The position numbers and the translations under genes were made by a program. From Bradyrhizobium sp. (GTDB lineage Bacteria; Pseudomonadota; Alphaproteobacteria; Rhizobiales; Xanthobacteraceae), in assembly GCF_016213215.1 (NCBI RefSeq), contig NZ_JACRAW010000134.1, positions 1 to 64,000 on the forward strand: a stretch of DNA of 64,000 bases, read 5' to 3'. The notes under the pieces are model-generated. The model had not been told where the DNA came from and did no database searches. It saw nothing but the letters and a program-made list of their open reading frames with translations. This document shows, piece after piece, positions 43,174-52,219 of the stretch (positions are counted from its first letter, which is position 1; each line of letters begins with the position of its first letter).

Positions 43174-44325
43174 ATGGACCGAATCCGCGTATGTACCCAT
43201 GCGGGGCCGGGCGCGCAGCCGGTCATTCGCACCGTGCCGTGGCCGAAGGTCGGGAGGAAGGCGGCGCTGATCAAGATCGGTGCCTGCGGGGTGTGCGGCA
43301 CCGACTTGCACATCCTCAAAGGCCACTGGCCGAAACCGCTGCCCTGGCCGTTCACGCTGGGACATGAGCTTGGCGGCGTCATCGTCGAATGCGGCGGAGA
43401 GTTCACCGAGGATTTCATGAGCAAGCCGCTTGGAGTGGGATCGAAGGTGATGATCCCGCCGCTGATGCCCTGCGGCCGCTGCTACTATTGCATTCATTAT
43501 CCCGAGCACGCCAACAAGTGTCTGACTCCGGTTTATTACGGCCGCTATCTCGGCTTCGACAAAGCGCCGCATCTGTGGGGTGGCTGGGCCGAATATGTCT
43601 ATGTCGACCTCGATATGCTGCCGGGCACCAAGATCTATAAGTTGCCCGACGACATGGCGCTGCGGCTCGGCGCGCTGTCGGAGCCCTTGACTTCCTGTAT
43701 CCGCGCCTTCAACCGCGCGACGCGCGCGGGCGGTTTTGCCTGGGGCGACACCGTCGTCATCCAGGGCTCTGGCCCGATCGGCATCCTCGCGGTTGCCGCC
43801 GCGCAGGAGATGGGGGCGGGGCGGGTGATCTGCGTCGGCGCGCCCGAAGAGCCGCGGCTCAAACTGGCGCGCGAGTTCGGCGCCGAGGCAACAGTGAACA
43901 TCGATGAGGTAAAGACACCCGAGGCGCGCATCGCGGCCGTGCGCGACATCGTCGGCGGCTTCGGTGCCGACCTCGTGATGGACTGCTCGGGCCATCCGAG
44001 CGCCGGCCCCGAAGGCATCGAGATGCTGCGCGACGGAGGCACCTATGTCGAGATGGGCCAGTTCACCGACGCCGGGACGATCGAGACCTCCTGGCATCGT
44101 ATCTGCACCAAGGACCTCACCGTGCTCGGCTCCTGGGGCTTTACCGGCAACGACCTGCCGCTCGGCGTCGACATGCTTTACCGTGCCCGCGATGAGTATC
44201 CCTGGCTCAAGATGCAGACGATCTATCCGTTCACGGAACAAGGCGTCGCGAGCGCGGTGGCGGACGCCATGGCCATGAAGACGGTGAAGTCGACCATCGT
44301 GCCTTGGCCGGAATTGGTGGGGTGA
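43174..44325 (+). CDS. Zinc-dependent alcohol dehydrogenase family protein (MDR)
   Basis: 383 residues. Catalytic zinc ligands are Cys in GACGVCGTD and His-Glu in LGHELGG. The structural zinc loop is CGRCYYCIHYPEHANKC. The NAD-binding fold is VVIQGSGPIGILAVAAAQEMG. It is longer than average because of an insertion around 140-165 (YGRYLGFDKAPHLWGGWAEY). It oxidises an alcohol or polyol with NAD in the cytoplasm; the substrate is unknown. A ribosome site (AGGAAAG-like) precedes ATG 43174. It appears monocistronic. Confidence 0.92.
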   Translation: MDRIRVCTHAGPGAQPVIRTVPWPKVGRKAALIKIGACGVCGTDLHILKGHWPKPLPWPFTLGHELGGVIVECGGEFTEDFMSKPLGVGSKVMIPPLMPCGRCYYCIHYPEHANKCLTPVYYGRYLGFDKAPHLWGGWAEYVYVDLDMLPGTKIYKLPDDMALRLGALSEPLTSCIRAFNRATRAGGFAWGDTVVIQGSGPIGILAVAAAQEMGAGRVICVGAPEEPRLKLAREFGAEATVNIDEVKTPEARIAAVRDIVGGFGADLVMDCSGHPSAGPEGIEMLRDGGTYVEMGQFTDAGTIETSWHRICTKDLTVLGSWGFTGNDLPLGVDMLYRARDEYPWLKMQTIYPFTEQGVASAVADAMAMKTVKSTIVPWPELVG

Positions 44326-44391
44326 GCACGATACGGAAGACAGGGAGTGCCGAAAGAAGCTCGTGCGCTCGGCTAGCGCTTCGCTCCAGAG

Positions 44392-44955
44392 TCATCGTCC
44401 CCACACAGTTTCTTCGGTCCAGCCAAGAGCGGCGAACTCGGCGGCCCTGAGCGGAGCTTCCGCGGCTGCGAAGAATTCGTCGAGTTGGGGCGGGGCGACC
44501 GTCGTTCCGGACAGCATCGCGTGGGCCTGTCCGCGGTGGTGAATCTGGTGCTGGAACAGATGCATCAGGAGGCGGTCGCGCCGTTCGGTCTGCACCAGCG
44601 TATCGCGGTTGACCCGCACGGTGTCGTTGAGCAGATCGGGCGTCAGCGCATCGCACACAGCGATCAGGCGCCTGTCGACCGCGGCTTGAGCAGGTTTCAG
44701 TTCCTTAACGGATCGACACGGCACCTCGTTCTCCCAGGCTTTCGGACCGAGCCATCCGCCTTCGAGCGCGTCGACGTAGAACAGGTCGATGACGTAGATG
44801 TGGTTCAACGTTAGCTGCAGGCTCGGGAAGAAGCCGGTCCGCTCGGCTTCAAAATCCGCCTGGCACAGGCTTTCGCATGCCGTGAGCAGTCGATGGTTGG
44901 CCCAGGCATTGTTGCAGGCGAAAGCACGGTAAGTCTGAACGAGACCGGCAGGCAT
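44392..44955 (-). CDS. DinB family protein
   Basis: 187 residues from ATG 44955, which has GAGGAG six bases upstream. It is a four-helix-bundle DinB/YfiT-type protein: YRAFACNNAWANHRLLTACE at the start, LTLNHIYVIDLFYVDAL, and LLMHLFQHQIHHRGQAHAML with the His residues expected to bind a metal (His in TLNHIY and HQIHHRGQ). Members are thiol-dependent S-transferases or damage-induced proteins of uncertain function. It is cytoplasmic and convergent with the alcohol dehydrogenase gene. Confidence 0.92.
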   Translation of the reverse strand: MPAGLVQTYRAFACNNAWANHRLLTACESLCQADFEAERTGFFPSLQLTLNHIYVIDLFYVDALEGGWLGPKAWENEVPCRSVKELKPAQAAVDRRLIAVCDALTPDLLNDTVRVNRDTLVQTERRDRLLMHLFQHQIHHRGQAHAMLSGTTVAPPQLDEFFAAAEAPLRAAEFAALGWTEETVWGR

Positions 44956-45393
44956 CTTTGCTCCTCGCATCGAAGGTGCTGTTGACAACGCCCCATCCGC
45001 GCAAGAAGCCGACGCAGTCGTGTTTCCCTGGAGTGGACAAACAGGGCGGCTCCGGCTTGAGCGGCAAACCGGAGCCGCAGTCTTCTTCCTTGCTGACGGA
45101 CTTGGGGCCGCAGCAAGTGACAAAATCTGTTCCGGGGCCGGTGGTTCCGTCTTTATCAAATGTGAATGACTCGGCCGAAAAAGGCCGGGGCGTGTCGCTT
45201 GGAAAACGGCCCTCGGATGGCCGAGGGGCGAACAAAGCTCCCTTGCGCGGCGGGTCCAAGGACCGACGACAGAAAGAATCATTGCTGACGGTCGGACGGG
45301 GAGTCAAACCGTCGGAAATTGTCGCGTTCGATTCACCTGCGTAAGTGCGCGCCGCGGCACTATGGAGGTAAGGTTTGAGGGTAAGGTTGTGAA
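44956..45393. other. Noncoding stretch between DinB and a small gene
   Basis: About 440 bases. Open frames exist on both strands (44958-45344 plus, 44849-45406 minus) but neither has protein-like composition or a ribosome site, so I left them out. The DinB promoter should lie at the left end on the minus strand. No repeats or hairpins stand out. Confidence 0.5.
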
Positions 45394-45618
45394 ATGACTG
45401 ACGCACATCACCGATTGCTCGATTCCTATCCCGCCGAATTCCTGGATCGCCTTGTGCGCGGGAACGATGCCACCGCGGAGCTGTTGGCCCGTTCCCTTGA
45501 GGCGATCGAGCATTCGATCAGGCTCTTGCGTGAACCGCCGCCCTTGATCATGTTGGATGCTGCTCCTGCTCGAGCAGTCAATGTCGGCGCCCCGCAGGCG
45601 AAGGACAGCCTCACATAG
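45394..45618 (+). CDS. Small hypothetical protein (74 aa)
   Basis: 74 residues from ATG 45394, with AAGG nine bases upstream. MTDAHHRLLDSYPAEFLDRL is followed by a helical segment (NDATAELLARSLEAIEHSIR) and a Pro/Ala tail. The composition is that of a real helical protein, but I do not recognise a family, and the opposite strand is also open, so it is a tentative call. Confidence 0.45.
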   Translation: MTDAHHRLLDSYPAEFLDRLVRGNDATAELLARSLEAIEHSIRLLREPPPLIMLDAAPARAVNVGAPQAKDSLT

Positions 45619-45727
45619 ATGCGCGAACCGTGTCTTGGCTAGCCGGGCTCGCGTCATTTCATCCTCGCAGCATCCTTCAGCGCGCGTCCGGTGCGCGCAC
45701 CTTCACTCGACTGATCCAGAAGGGGCG

Positions 45728-47104
45728 TCAGGCCAGCGGCCGGATATTCTGGTTCATGCGGAAGAAGTTCTTCGGATCGTACTTGGCCTTGATCTGCTGA
45801 AGCCGCCGGTAATTTGGCCCGTATGCAGCAGCAACCGGTTCGCCCGTCTCGTCGTCGTCCAGGTAGTTGACATAACGACCAGGGGCGAAGAAGGGCCGCA
45901 TCCTGTCGTACGTTTCGCGAGCCCAGGCGATGCATGCGCTGGTGTCTGCCGGCTGCATCCACTGCGCGAGCACGAGGAAGTTGTACCCTTCTCTCCGGTG
46001 CGGGAAGGCCGCCTCGCCAACGTCGATCCGGGCGACCGCGCCGTGAAAATGCTCGAGAAGCAGCTGGCCCATTGGCGTCGGGCACCGCGCGAAGCAGCTA
46101 ATCATCGTGTCGATGGCAGCGTCGCTCAGCTCGGTGAGGAAGTTGGACTTCCAGTAGTTGAGGGCGCCTTTCGGGTAGTTGGCATCTAGCATGCTGTTGA
46201 GCTGGCAGTAGGGCATCGGCCCGACTGCATCCAGGGCGGGACCCCCGAACTGTTTCAGCGGCCGCATGGCCTTTTCGGCATCGGCCAGGGGACCGCAATG
46301 ACAGGTGACCAGCGCGGCCACCTCCCTGCCGGACCCGTCGGGCGCATGTGTCAGGGATGCGAACAGCATGTGCTCGTCAGGTAGCGATCGCGTGCTGTCC
46401 CGGTAGAACTCAAGCACGTCACGGGAGCGTTCGATCGGGTGGACGATTGGGCCGCCCATAACGGTCGGCCCAACCGGGTGGAGCTCGTACTCGAGGCTGG
46501 TGGCGACCCCGAAGTTTCCGCCGCCGCCGCGAAGGGCCCAGAAAAGCTCCGGATCCTGGTGCTTGCTCGCCCGCAAGACCTTGCCGCCAGCGGTGACGAG
46601 CTCGACCGCCCGCAGATTGTCGAGCGCCAGGCCGTATTTGCCCATCAGCCAGCCGACTCCACCACCAAGTGTGAGCCCTGCAATGCCCGTACTGGAAACC
46701 ACGCCCCCGGTGACCCCGAGGCCGTGCAGTTGCGTCTCGCGATTGAGCTCGCCCCAGGTGACGCCGCCCTGCGCCCACACTGTTCTGCTCTCCGGATCGA
46801 CGCGGATGCCCTTCATCGGCGAGAGATCGACCATCACTCCGCCATTGATCGTCGCGCGTCCCGCCACGTTGTGACCGCCGCCACGAACTGCAACCTCGAG
46901 GCCGAGCCTGCGGGTGAGATCGAGGGCATCCACCACGTCGGCCACGCCGCGGCATCTGGCGATCAGTGCGGGGCGCTTGTCGACCAGCCCGTTGTGGACC
47001 TTCCTCGCGTCTTCGTAGCCCACGTCCGCGGGTTTCAGGAGTTGGCCTCGGAAGGTGGCGGCAAGCTCGGCCGCAGCGTTTGTCACGGATGGGATCGACA
47101 ACAT
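45728..47104 (-). CDS. FAD-binding oxidoreductase (berberine-bridge-enzyme-like)
   Basis: 458 residues. The PCMH-type FAD domain includes VAVRGGGHNVAG, whose His is the usual covalent FAD attachment site, and GVVSSTGIAGLTLGGGVGWL, where the second attachment Cys of bicovalent enzymes is absent. The C-terminal BBE segment has AAYGPNYRRLQQIKAKYDPKNFFRMNQNI. It is expected to oxidise an alcohol, sugar or alkaloid-like compound with O2. No signal peptide. It is divergent from a LysR-type regulator gene 107 bases away that probably controls it. Confidence 0.93.
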   Translation of the reverse strand: MLSIPSVTNAAAELAATFRGQLLKPADVGYEDARKVHNGLVDKRPALIARCRGVADVVDALDLTRRLGLEVAVRGGGHNVAGRATINGGVMVDLSPMKGIRVDPESRTVWAQGGVTWGELNRETQLHGLGVTGGVVSSTGIAGLTLGGGVGWLMGKYGLALDNLRAVELVTAGGKVLRASKHQDPELFWALRGGGGNFGVATSLEYELHPVGPTVMGGPIVHPIERSRDVLEFYRDSTRSLPDEHMLFASLTHAPDGSGREVAALVTCHCGPLADAEKAMRPLKQFGGPALDAVGPMPYCQLNSMLDANYPKGALNYWKSNFLTELSDAAIDTMISCFARCPTPMGQLLLEHFHGAVARIDVGEAAFPHRREGYNFLVLAQWMQPADTSACIAWARETYDRMRPFFAPGRYVNYLDDDETGEPVAAAYGPNYRRLQQIKAKYDPKNFFRMNQNIRPLA

Positions 47105-47172
47105 GGCGTTGCTCTCCTCGAATTCGGACCCCGTATCATCATCGAATCCGGCCCCGGAGCAAACGCGAAGAA

Positions 47173-47197
47173 TTCAGCCAAAGGTGAACTGATTTCA
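47173..47197. promoter_or_regulatory. Overlapping inverted repeats, likely LysR-type operator
   Basis: TTCA-N8-TGAA (47173-47188) overlaps TGAA-N5-TTCA (47185-47197). The first includes the T-N11-A form of LysR-type binding sites. It lies in the 107-base space between the FAD oxidoreductase gene and the LysR gene, 15 bases before the regulator start codon, as expected for autoregulation plus control of the divergent gene. Confidence 0.5.
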
Positions 47198-47211
47198 TCT
47201 AAACTGCCGGC

Positions 47212-48120
47212 ATGCACAAGCTGCCGCCCCTGGTAGAGCTCCGCGCGTTCGACGCCGCCGCCCGCCATATGAGCTTCAAGAAGGCGGCGCTTGAGCTGGG
47301 CGTGACCCCCACTGCGATCAGCCACCAGATCCGATTGCTCGAGCGCTATTGCGGCCGCGCCCTGTTCCGCCGCAGACCGCGGCCCTTGACGCTGACCGAT
47401 GCCGGAGCGCGGCTGTTCCCCGCCATTCGCGGCGGGCTCGAAGTGTTTGCCACCGCCATCGCGGCCGTCAAGCGGGATGGCGACCAACAGCCTCTTCGCG
47501 TCACGACGACGAATGCATTTGCCAGCCGATGGCTCGTGCCCCGCCTGCCCGCGTGGCGGAAGCTGCATCCCAACCTGCCGCTGGAAGTGATCGGCACGGA
47601 CAGCGTGCTCGATCTGCAGGCCGGGGACTGTGATGTCGCCATTCGCTATGCGACCAGCCGGGCAGCGCCGCCGGACGGCATCACCGAAGGCCTCTTGAGC
47701 GATACATTCTGGCCCGTCTGCAATCCGCGTTTGCTTTCAACGGGACGCCTGAAGAGACCAGCCGATCTCGCAAAGCACGTTCTGATCCACTCCTATTGGT
47801 CGCCGGCCGACCGTGAGCCGCCCACATGGCAGAAATGGCTCGCCGCGGCTCAGCGCAGGTGGCGCGACGTGCCCGAATTCAAGGACATGCAGCACTTGAG
47901 CTTCCGGGAGGAACTGCATGCCATCGAGGCGGTGATCGGCGGGCAGGGAGTCGGGATTTTCAGTGACGTGCTGGTGGCACACGAACTCGCCGCTGGTACG
48001 CTTGTGAAAGCGTTCAAGCTCAGCTTGCCGGGCTATCGGTTCTATGTGATCCGCAGGCCCGATCATCCCCGCGAGAGGGCCATCCGAGCCTTCTCGGAAT
48101 GGTTGAGGTCCGCTGCTTAG
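47212..48120 (+). CDS. LysR-type transcriptional regulator (GcvA-like)
   Basis: 302 residues. The winged helix-turn-helix is at about 6-65 (LRAFDAAARHMSFKKAALEL, GVTPTAISHQIRLLE), followed by the linker and a periplasmic-binding-like effector domain (about 90-300), with LLSDTFWPVCNPRL typical of the GcvA subgroup. It probably binds the inverted repeats just upstream and controls the divergent FAD oxidoreductase gene in response to a small molecule. The inducer is unknown. Confidence 0.94.
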   Translation: MHKLPPLVELRAFDAAARHMSFKKAALELGVTPTAISHQIRLLERYCGRALFRRRPRPLTLTDAGARLFPAIRGGLEVFATAIAAVKRDGDQQPLRVTTTNAFASRWLVPRLPAWRKLHPNLPLEVIGTDSVLDLQAGDCDVAIRYATSRAAPPDGITEGLLSDTFWPVCNPRLLSTGRLKRPADLAKHVLIHSYWSPADREPPTWQKWLAAAQRRWRDVPEFKDMQHLSFREELHAIEAVIGGQGVGIFSDVLVAHELAAGTLVKAFKLSLPGYRFYVIRRPDHPRERAIRAFSEWLRSAA

Positions 48121-48258
48121 GATCGCTGTCGGCGGCGAATTCGCGAGATGAGTTCCCACATGAGCCTGCAGTTGGGCCGCCGGAATTGACGTGCAGGTCT
48201 CACCGCTTGAGGCCGGACGTCGAAGAGAGGCAAGCGATGATCGGCGTTTGCGACGATG

Positions 48259-48918
48259 TTACTCTATCAGCAACAGCCCGCGCTTCGTGTCGCCGTCAAG
48301 CGTATTTACGGCGGTGAACAGACGCGCCCGCTCGACCAGCCATGGCCGATAGTCCGGATTGACGTCGAGGACGAACACCAGATCCTCGGCTTCGAGATAG
48401 CCGCCGATCGGCGAATGATGTCCGACGCCAGCGCCAAATATTTGCTCGCGACTGAAATTCACGATGTAGCGTCGGCCCGGATCGTTGGAGCGACGCAGAT
48501 GCTCCCGAAACTGGTGTTCACTGAGATCGCGCAGGACCGTAACTTTCCGGCTCGTATTGGTTCTGGCGACCTCCGCCAACTCATCAAGTGTGAGGCCCAG
48601 GATGCATACGCCTGTCCAGCACCGACCCGTGCCAGCCAACACCTTGTCCTCCGTGCTTGCCGCCTCCCCGAGGGACCGATACGCATTGGCAACGGCGGCG
48701 GGCCCGCAACGCGACCCATTCGACTGCCAGCTGACTTGCCTTTGGAATGCGGCTGCCACTGGCAGGCGCCACGCGCGCTCCATAAGCTCCGGTGTGCGTG
48801 TCACTGAAGACGCGATGGCTTGTGGCGGCACGTGGGACTGGCGGACCACCAGAGCCCCGGCGCCAAGCAGGCCCGCAGCGACAACAACAACGATACTAAC
48901 GTACTGTAGGCGCTTCAT
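48259..48918 (-). CDS. Phytochelatin-synthase-like cysteine peptidase
   Basis: 219 residues from ATG 48918. An N-terminal membrane anchor or signal (about 7-26) precedes a papain-like domain matching prokaryotic phytochelatin synthase relatives: Cys71 in QSNGSRCGPAAVANA, His167 in GVGHHSPIGGYLEA and Asp185 in VLDVNPDYRPW, a full triad. Bacterial members cleave glutathione to gamma-Glu-Cys and make few or no phytochelatins. This one is placed outside the cytoplasm by its N-terminus. No partner is next to it on the same strand. Confidence 0.88.
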   Translation of the reverse strand: MKRLQYVSIVVVVAAGLLGAGALVVRQSHVPPQAIASSVTRTPELMERAWRLPVAAAFQRQVSWQSNGSRCGPAAVANAYRSLGEAASTEDKVLAGTGRCWTGVCILGLTLDELAEVARTNTSRKVTVLRDLSEHQFREHLRRSNDPGRRYIVNFSREQIFGAGVGHHSPIGGYLEAEDLVFVLDVNPDYRPWLVERARLFTAVNTLDGDTKRGLLLIE

Positions 48919-49543
48919 GCGCCTGAACCTTGCGGCAGTTTCACGACAACGAGCCAAACGCAGGCTGCAAAGGTTACATCGTCTTGTGACACATTGCGAA
49001 GAAATTCATGCCGAACGTCGGTTCAGCCGAACTTACTGAGGGCCGATGTTGTGAAGGGTTTCGCCTGCTGCGCGGCAGCGTGGCCGGCGAGATTGAGCCG
49101 GCGCGTGGTCATCGGCTTGGCCGGATCGCCGCCCGGGAACAGCCAGCCCCGAGGCCGCGCCGCTTTCGACCAGGCGCGCAGCAGATTGAGCAAATGCGGC
49201 GAGGGCATTACGTAGCGATCCTTTGCGGCTGCCCTGTTCCACGCGGATGATCATCCGCTTGCTGCCGAGCGGTTTAGTCGAATGACCCTTTCGGACCTGG
49301 CCGACGGTTAAGGACCTATACGAGACCTTACGACCACGTTCCTGAACTGTGCTAGTTTTCGCCAACGCGATTACGTCTCCAAGCGCGGGGCGAACTCGAC
49401 AGCGAGTTGATTGAAGATCATCGCGGGTTCGACGTTGATGTGGCCGCCGTCAACACGCGCGCCGCAGAAAGGCATCGTCTGACTGCCCTGTTATCGGGGG
49501 ATTGCGGAGAAGGATACCTGGTCTGGCTCAATTTGGAGGAGAC
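48919..49543. other. Gap holding a recombinase remnant
   Basis: 625 bases between the phytochelatin-synthase-like gene and the membrane cyclase. The middle (49063-49266) is the broken integrase fragment described separately. The rest shows no supported gene; the right end contains the GGAGGAG ribosome site of the cyclase. Confidence 0.6.
49063..49266 (-). pseudogene. Tyrosine recombinase (integrase) remnant, frameshifted
   Basis: Minus-strand text in one frame reads KRMIIRVEQGSRKG and then continues in the next frame as SPHLLNLLRAWSKAARPRGW, LFPGGDPAKPMTTRRLN, HAAAQQA. This is the catalytic-core region of IS91-associated or phage-type tyrosine recombinases. An extra G near 49220 breaks the frame; both ends and the catalytic His-x-x-Arg...Tyr region are missing. 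It marks an old mobile-element insertion in this accessory region. Confidence 0.72.
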
Positions 49544-50602
49544 GTGCGGCGTCTCGTGACACCTTCAATCGTCATTGCTCTGGTTGGCACGTTCGCGGGC
49601 TTCACGTACCGCTATTTCGCGGATGATCCGGCCGAATCTACGCTCGGAAACTATCTCCGAAGCGGCGTTCATGGAATGCTGACAGCCCTGTCAGGCTGGG
49701 CTGTTCATCTTTACTTCACTTCTCGCGGTAGCGGATGGATCAGAAGATCGCCACTGTGGCTTGAGCTCGCCATTCGGTCCATGAGCATGGCGCTCGTCAT
49801 CGCAACGGTGGTTCTCGCTCTGCAAGTCGCACTCTATTACAACCGCCTGGAAGCAGGATGGCTCGTTGCCAAATTCCCGCGGATATTCGGCATCGCATTT
49901 GCCATGTCCATTGCAACAGGTGCGATATTCGAGCTGACGCAGCTCGTTGGCGGCCGGGTGTTGCTCAACGTCGTGCTCGGGCGATATCGAAGGCCGAAGC
50001 GAGAGCAACGGGTGCTGATGTTTCTCGATCTATCCGGTTCGACGTCTCTGGCCGAGACGATGGGCGAGCTTCGGATGCACGACCTGCTGACCAGCTTCTT
50101 CTTCGATATCGACGAGCCGATCCTTGCCTATGGCGGGGAAGTTCATGCCTATGTAGGAGATGAGGTGATCGTAAGCTGGCCCCTCTCCGGGTGGACGTCG
50201 CCCGCGCGTTGCATCGACTGCTTTCTCGCCATCCAGGACAAGATCGCCGGGAAAGCCAACGGGTATCGGCGTGAATTTGGCGTCGTGCCACATTTCCGCG
50301 CTGCCATGCATGCGGGCCCGATCGTGATCAGCGAATGCGGAGATTCGCGCCGGCAAATAGCGTTCTTTGGCGACAGCATGAACGTCACGGCGCGCATTCA
50401 AGAACATTGCAAGGAAGCCGGTCGGACATTGCTGGTTTCTGCCGATCTCCTGAGGCAGATCCCAGCCGGGAGTGGCGTTTGCGTTGAGGCCCTTGGGCTA
50501 ACCCGATTGCGTGGGCGCGCGGCTTCGGTAGAAATCTTCGCCGTCGAACGCCAAAGCCTGCAAGCAGTCGACGAAGCCAGGCCGTCTGCCGACGGACAAT
50601 AA
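49544..50602 (+). CDS. Membrane-bound class III adenylate/guanylate cyclase
   Basis: 352 residues from GTG 49544, which has GGAGGAG just upstream; TTG 49502 is the alternative. About four membrane helices occupy residues 7-148. The cyclase domain (about 157-335) has metal ligands Asp162 (MFLDLSGST) and Asp206 (HAYVGDEVIVSW), and Asp277, Asn280 and Arg284 in FFGDSMNVTAR. The usual base-reading Lys is His201, a known subgroup variant, so the product (cAMP or cGMP) is uncertain. It is an inner-membrane protein with no known ligand. Confidence 0.88.
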   Translation: MRRLVTPSIVIALVGTFAGFTYRYFADDPAESTLGNYLRSGVHGMLTALSGWAVHLYFTSRGSGWIRRSPLWLELAIRSMSMALVIATVVLALQVALYYNRLEAGWLVAKFPRIFGIAFAMSIATGAIFELTQLVGGRVLLNVVLGRYRRPKREQRVLMFLDLSGSTSLAETMGELRMHDLLTSFFFDIDEPILAYGGEVHAYVGDEVIVSWPLSGWTSPARCIDCFLAIQDKIAGKANGYRREFGVVPHFRAAMHAGPIVISECGDSRRQIAFFGDSMNVTARIQEHCKEAGRTLLVSADLLRQIPAGSGVCVEALGLTRLRGRAASVEIFAVERQSLQAVDEARPSADGQ

Positions 50603-50908
50603 CCGCGTCCGGGGTTAACCGGAAATCATTGGCGCTGGGCAAAGCGGCGCTTTTTAACCCACAGGTTGGCATAAGTCGCCCGACTACCAGGAAACAGCAA
50701 ACGGAAGTCCAGTTGTTCTGGACGGAATGTAGCGAACAATCCGCGTGGCAGGCTTGGCGGCCTTACTTGCGCTTCTGTGAAGGGTTGGCCGAGCTGCACG
50801 GCTTTTTCCGAGTTCCTCGTATCCGGGCAGACCGTTAGGATTTATACTATCAGGGGACGTTCGAGTAAGATCGACGAAGTGGATCACGCCGCTTTGGAGT
50901 GATGTGCA
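50603..50908. other. Intergenic region upstream of the hydrolase-cyclase gene
   Basis: 306 bases with no supported gene. TATACT at 50845-50850 resembles a -10 element about 60 bases before the next start codon. No repeats or hairpins of note. Confidence 0.45.
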
Positions 50909-52219
50909 ATGGTTCCGAAAACCCAATACGCCAAGAGCGGTGATGTTCGCATCGCCTATCAGGTGGTTGGTGAAGGGCCCTTCGACCTCGTGTTCGTTCC
51001 TGGTTTCATTTCGAATCTCGACGTCGCTTGGGAGGAGCCCTACCGTGCGCGGGTATGGGCACGCCTGGCCGGCTTCTGCCGGCTGATCATGTTCGACAAG
51101 CGAGGTACTGGGCTATCCGACAGAGCGGCAGGTGTGCCAACTCTGGAGGACCGCATGGACGACGTTCGCGCCGTCATGGATGCGGTCGGCTCACAACAGG
51201 CTGCGCTGTTCGGCATCTCTGAAGGTGGCGCGATGTCGATCTTGTTCGCTGCCACGTATCCGGAGCGTACGCGAGCCTTGGTCCTATATGGCACCTATGG
51301 ACACTTCCGCTCTTGGGTCTTGCCGCCTGACAAGATCGAAGCGGCCCTCGATCGCATGGAAAAGGCGTGGGGGACTGGCGAGAGCCTGGGCTTGTTCGCC
51401 CCAAGTGTGGCTTCAGATGAGACGTTCAAGCAGTCCTGGGCACGTTTCGAACGGCTTGGTGCGAGTCCTTCGGCAGTCGTCGCACTTATGCGAATGAACA
51501 GCCAGATTGATGTTCGTCCGATCCTTTCGTCGATCCGGGTACCGACGCTCATCATTCATCGAGAAGGGGACACCCGGGTCAACGTTGAAGCCGGCCGCTT
51601 CATGGCCAAGCAAATCCCGAACGCCAAGTACGTCGAACTTCCAGGCAGCGATCACCTGTTGTGGACGGGCGATACCGAGCGGGTATTGAACGAAGTCGAG
51701 GAATTCCTTACGGGATCGCGGTCGGCGGTCGAAGCTGATCGCGTGCTCGCCACAGTTCTGTTTACCGACATTGTGAACTCAACGAAGCGCGCCGAGACAA
51801 TCGGAGATCGCGCATGGCATGATCTGCTTGATCGCCACAATGCGATCGTGCGGCGGGAACTTCTCCGACATCGGGGTCATGAGGTGAGGACTCTGGGAGA
51901 TGGCTTCTTGGCAACTTTCGATGGGCCGGCTCGATCGATCCGGTGCGCCCTTGCGATAAATGAAGGCATCGAAGCTCTTGGGCTGCAGGTGAGGGCCGGC
52001 CTTCACACGGGCGAGGTCGAAATGGCCGATCACGATCTGAGTGGTATCGCGGTCCATATTGCATCCCGTGTCGCGACGCTGGCACAGCCCGGGCAGGTTC
52101 TGGTGTCGAATACAGTCCGCGATCTCGTCGCAGGATCAAACATTCATTTTCGCGACGAAGGTCGTCATGCCCTGAAAGGGCTTAAAGAGGGCGTAAGAGT
52201 GTTCGCAGTCGAGCGCTAG
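50909..52219 (+). CDS. Alpha/beta hydrolase - class III cyclase fusion
   Basis: 436 residues. The N-terminal hydrolase (about 1-268) has a nucleophile elbow FGISEGGAMS with Ser104, acid Asp221 (REGDTRV) and His249 (GSDHLLW). The C-terminal cyclase (about 279-436) has metal ligands Asp287 (FTDIVNST) and Asp331 (LGDGFLATF) but Arg327 in place of the base-reading Lys and His383 in place of the catalytic Asn, substitutions common in this fusion family. It is soluble. The hydrolase part may sense or process a ligand that tunes the cyclase, which is inference. A single gene. Confidence 0.92.
   Translation: MVPKTQYAKSGDVRIAYQVVGEGPFDLVFVPGFISNLDVAWEEPYRARVWARLAGFCRLIMFDKRGTGLSDRAAGVPTLEDRMDDVRAVMDAVGSQQAALFGISEGGAMSILFAATYPERTRALVLYGTYGHFRSWVLPPDKIEAALDRMEKAWGTGESLGLFAPSVASDETFKQSWARFERLGASPSAVVALMRMNSQIDVRPILSSIRVPTLIIHREGDTRVNVEAGRFMAKQIPNAKYVELPGSDHLLWTGDTERVLNEVEEFLTGSRSAVEADRVLATVLFTDIVNSTKRAETIGDRAWHDLLDRHNAIVRRELLRHRGHEVRTLGDGFLATFDGPARSIRCALAINEGIEALGLQVRAGLHTGEVEMADHDLSGIAVHIASRVATLAQPGQVLVSNTVRDLVAGSNIHFRDEGRHALKGLKEGVRVFAVER

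Noticed and set aside
44958..45344. 128-codon plus-strand frame beside the DinB gene
   Set aside because: It needs a TTG start, has no ribosome site, and its composition is not that of a protein; a minus-strand frame overlaps it.
49008..49250. Plus-strand 80-codon frame over the recombinase remnant
   Set aside because: It is the antisense of the integrase-like text, which is much more convincing on the minus strand.
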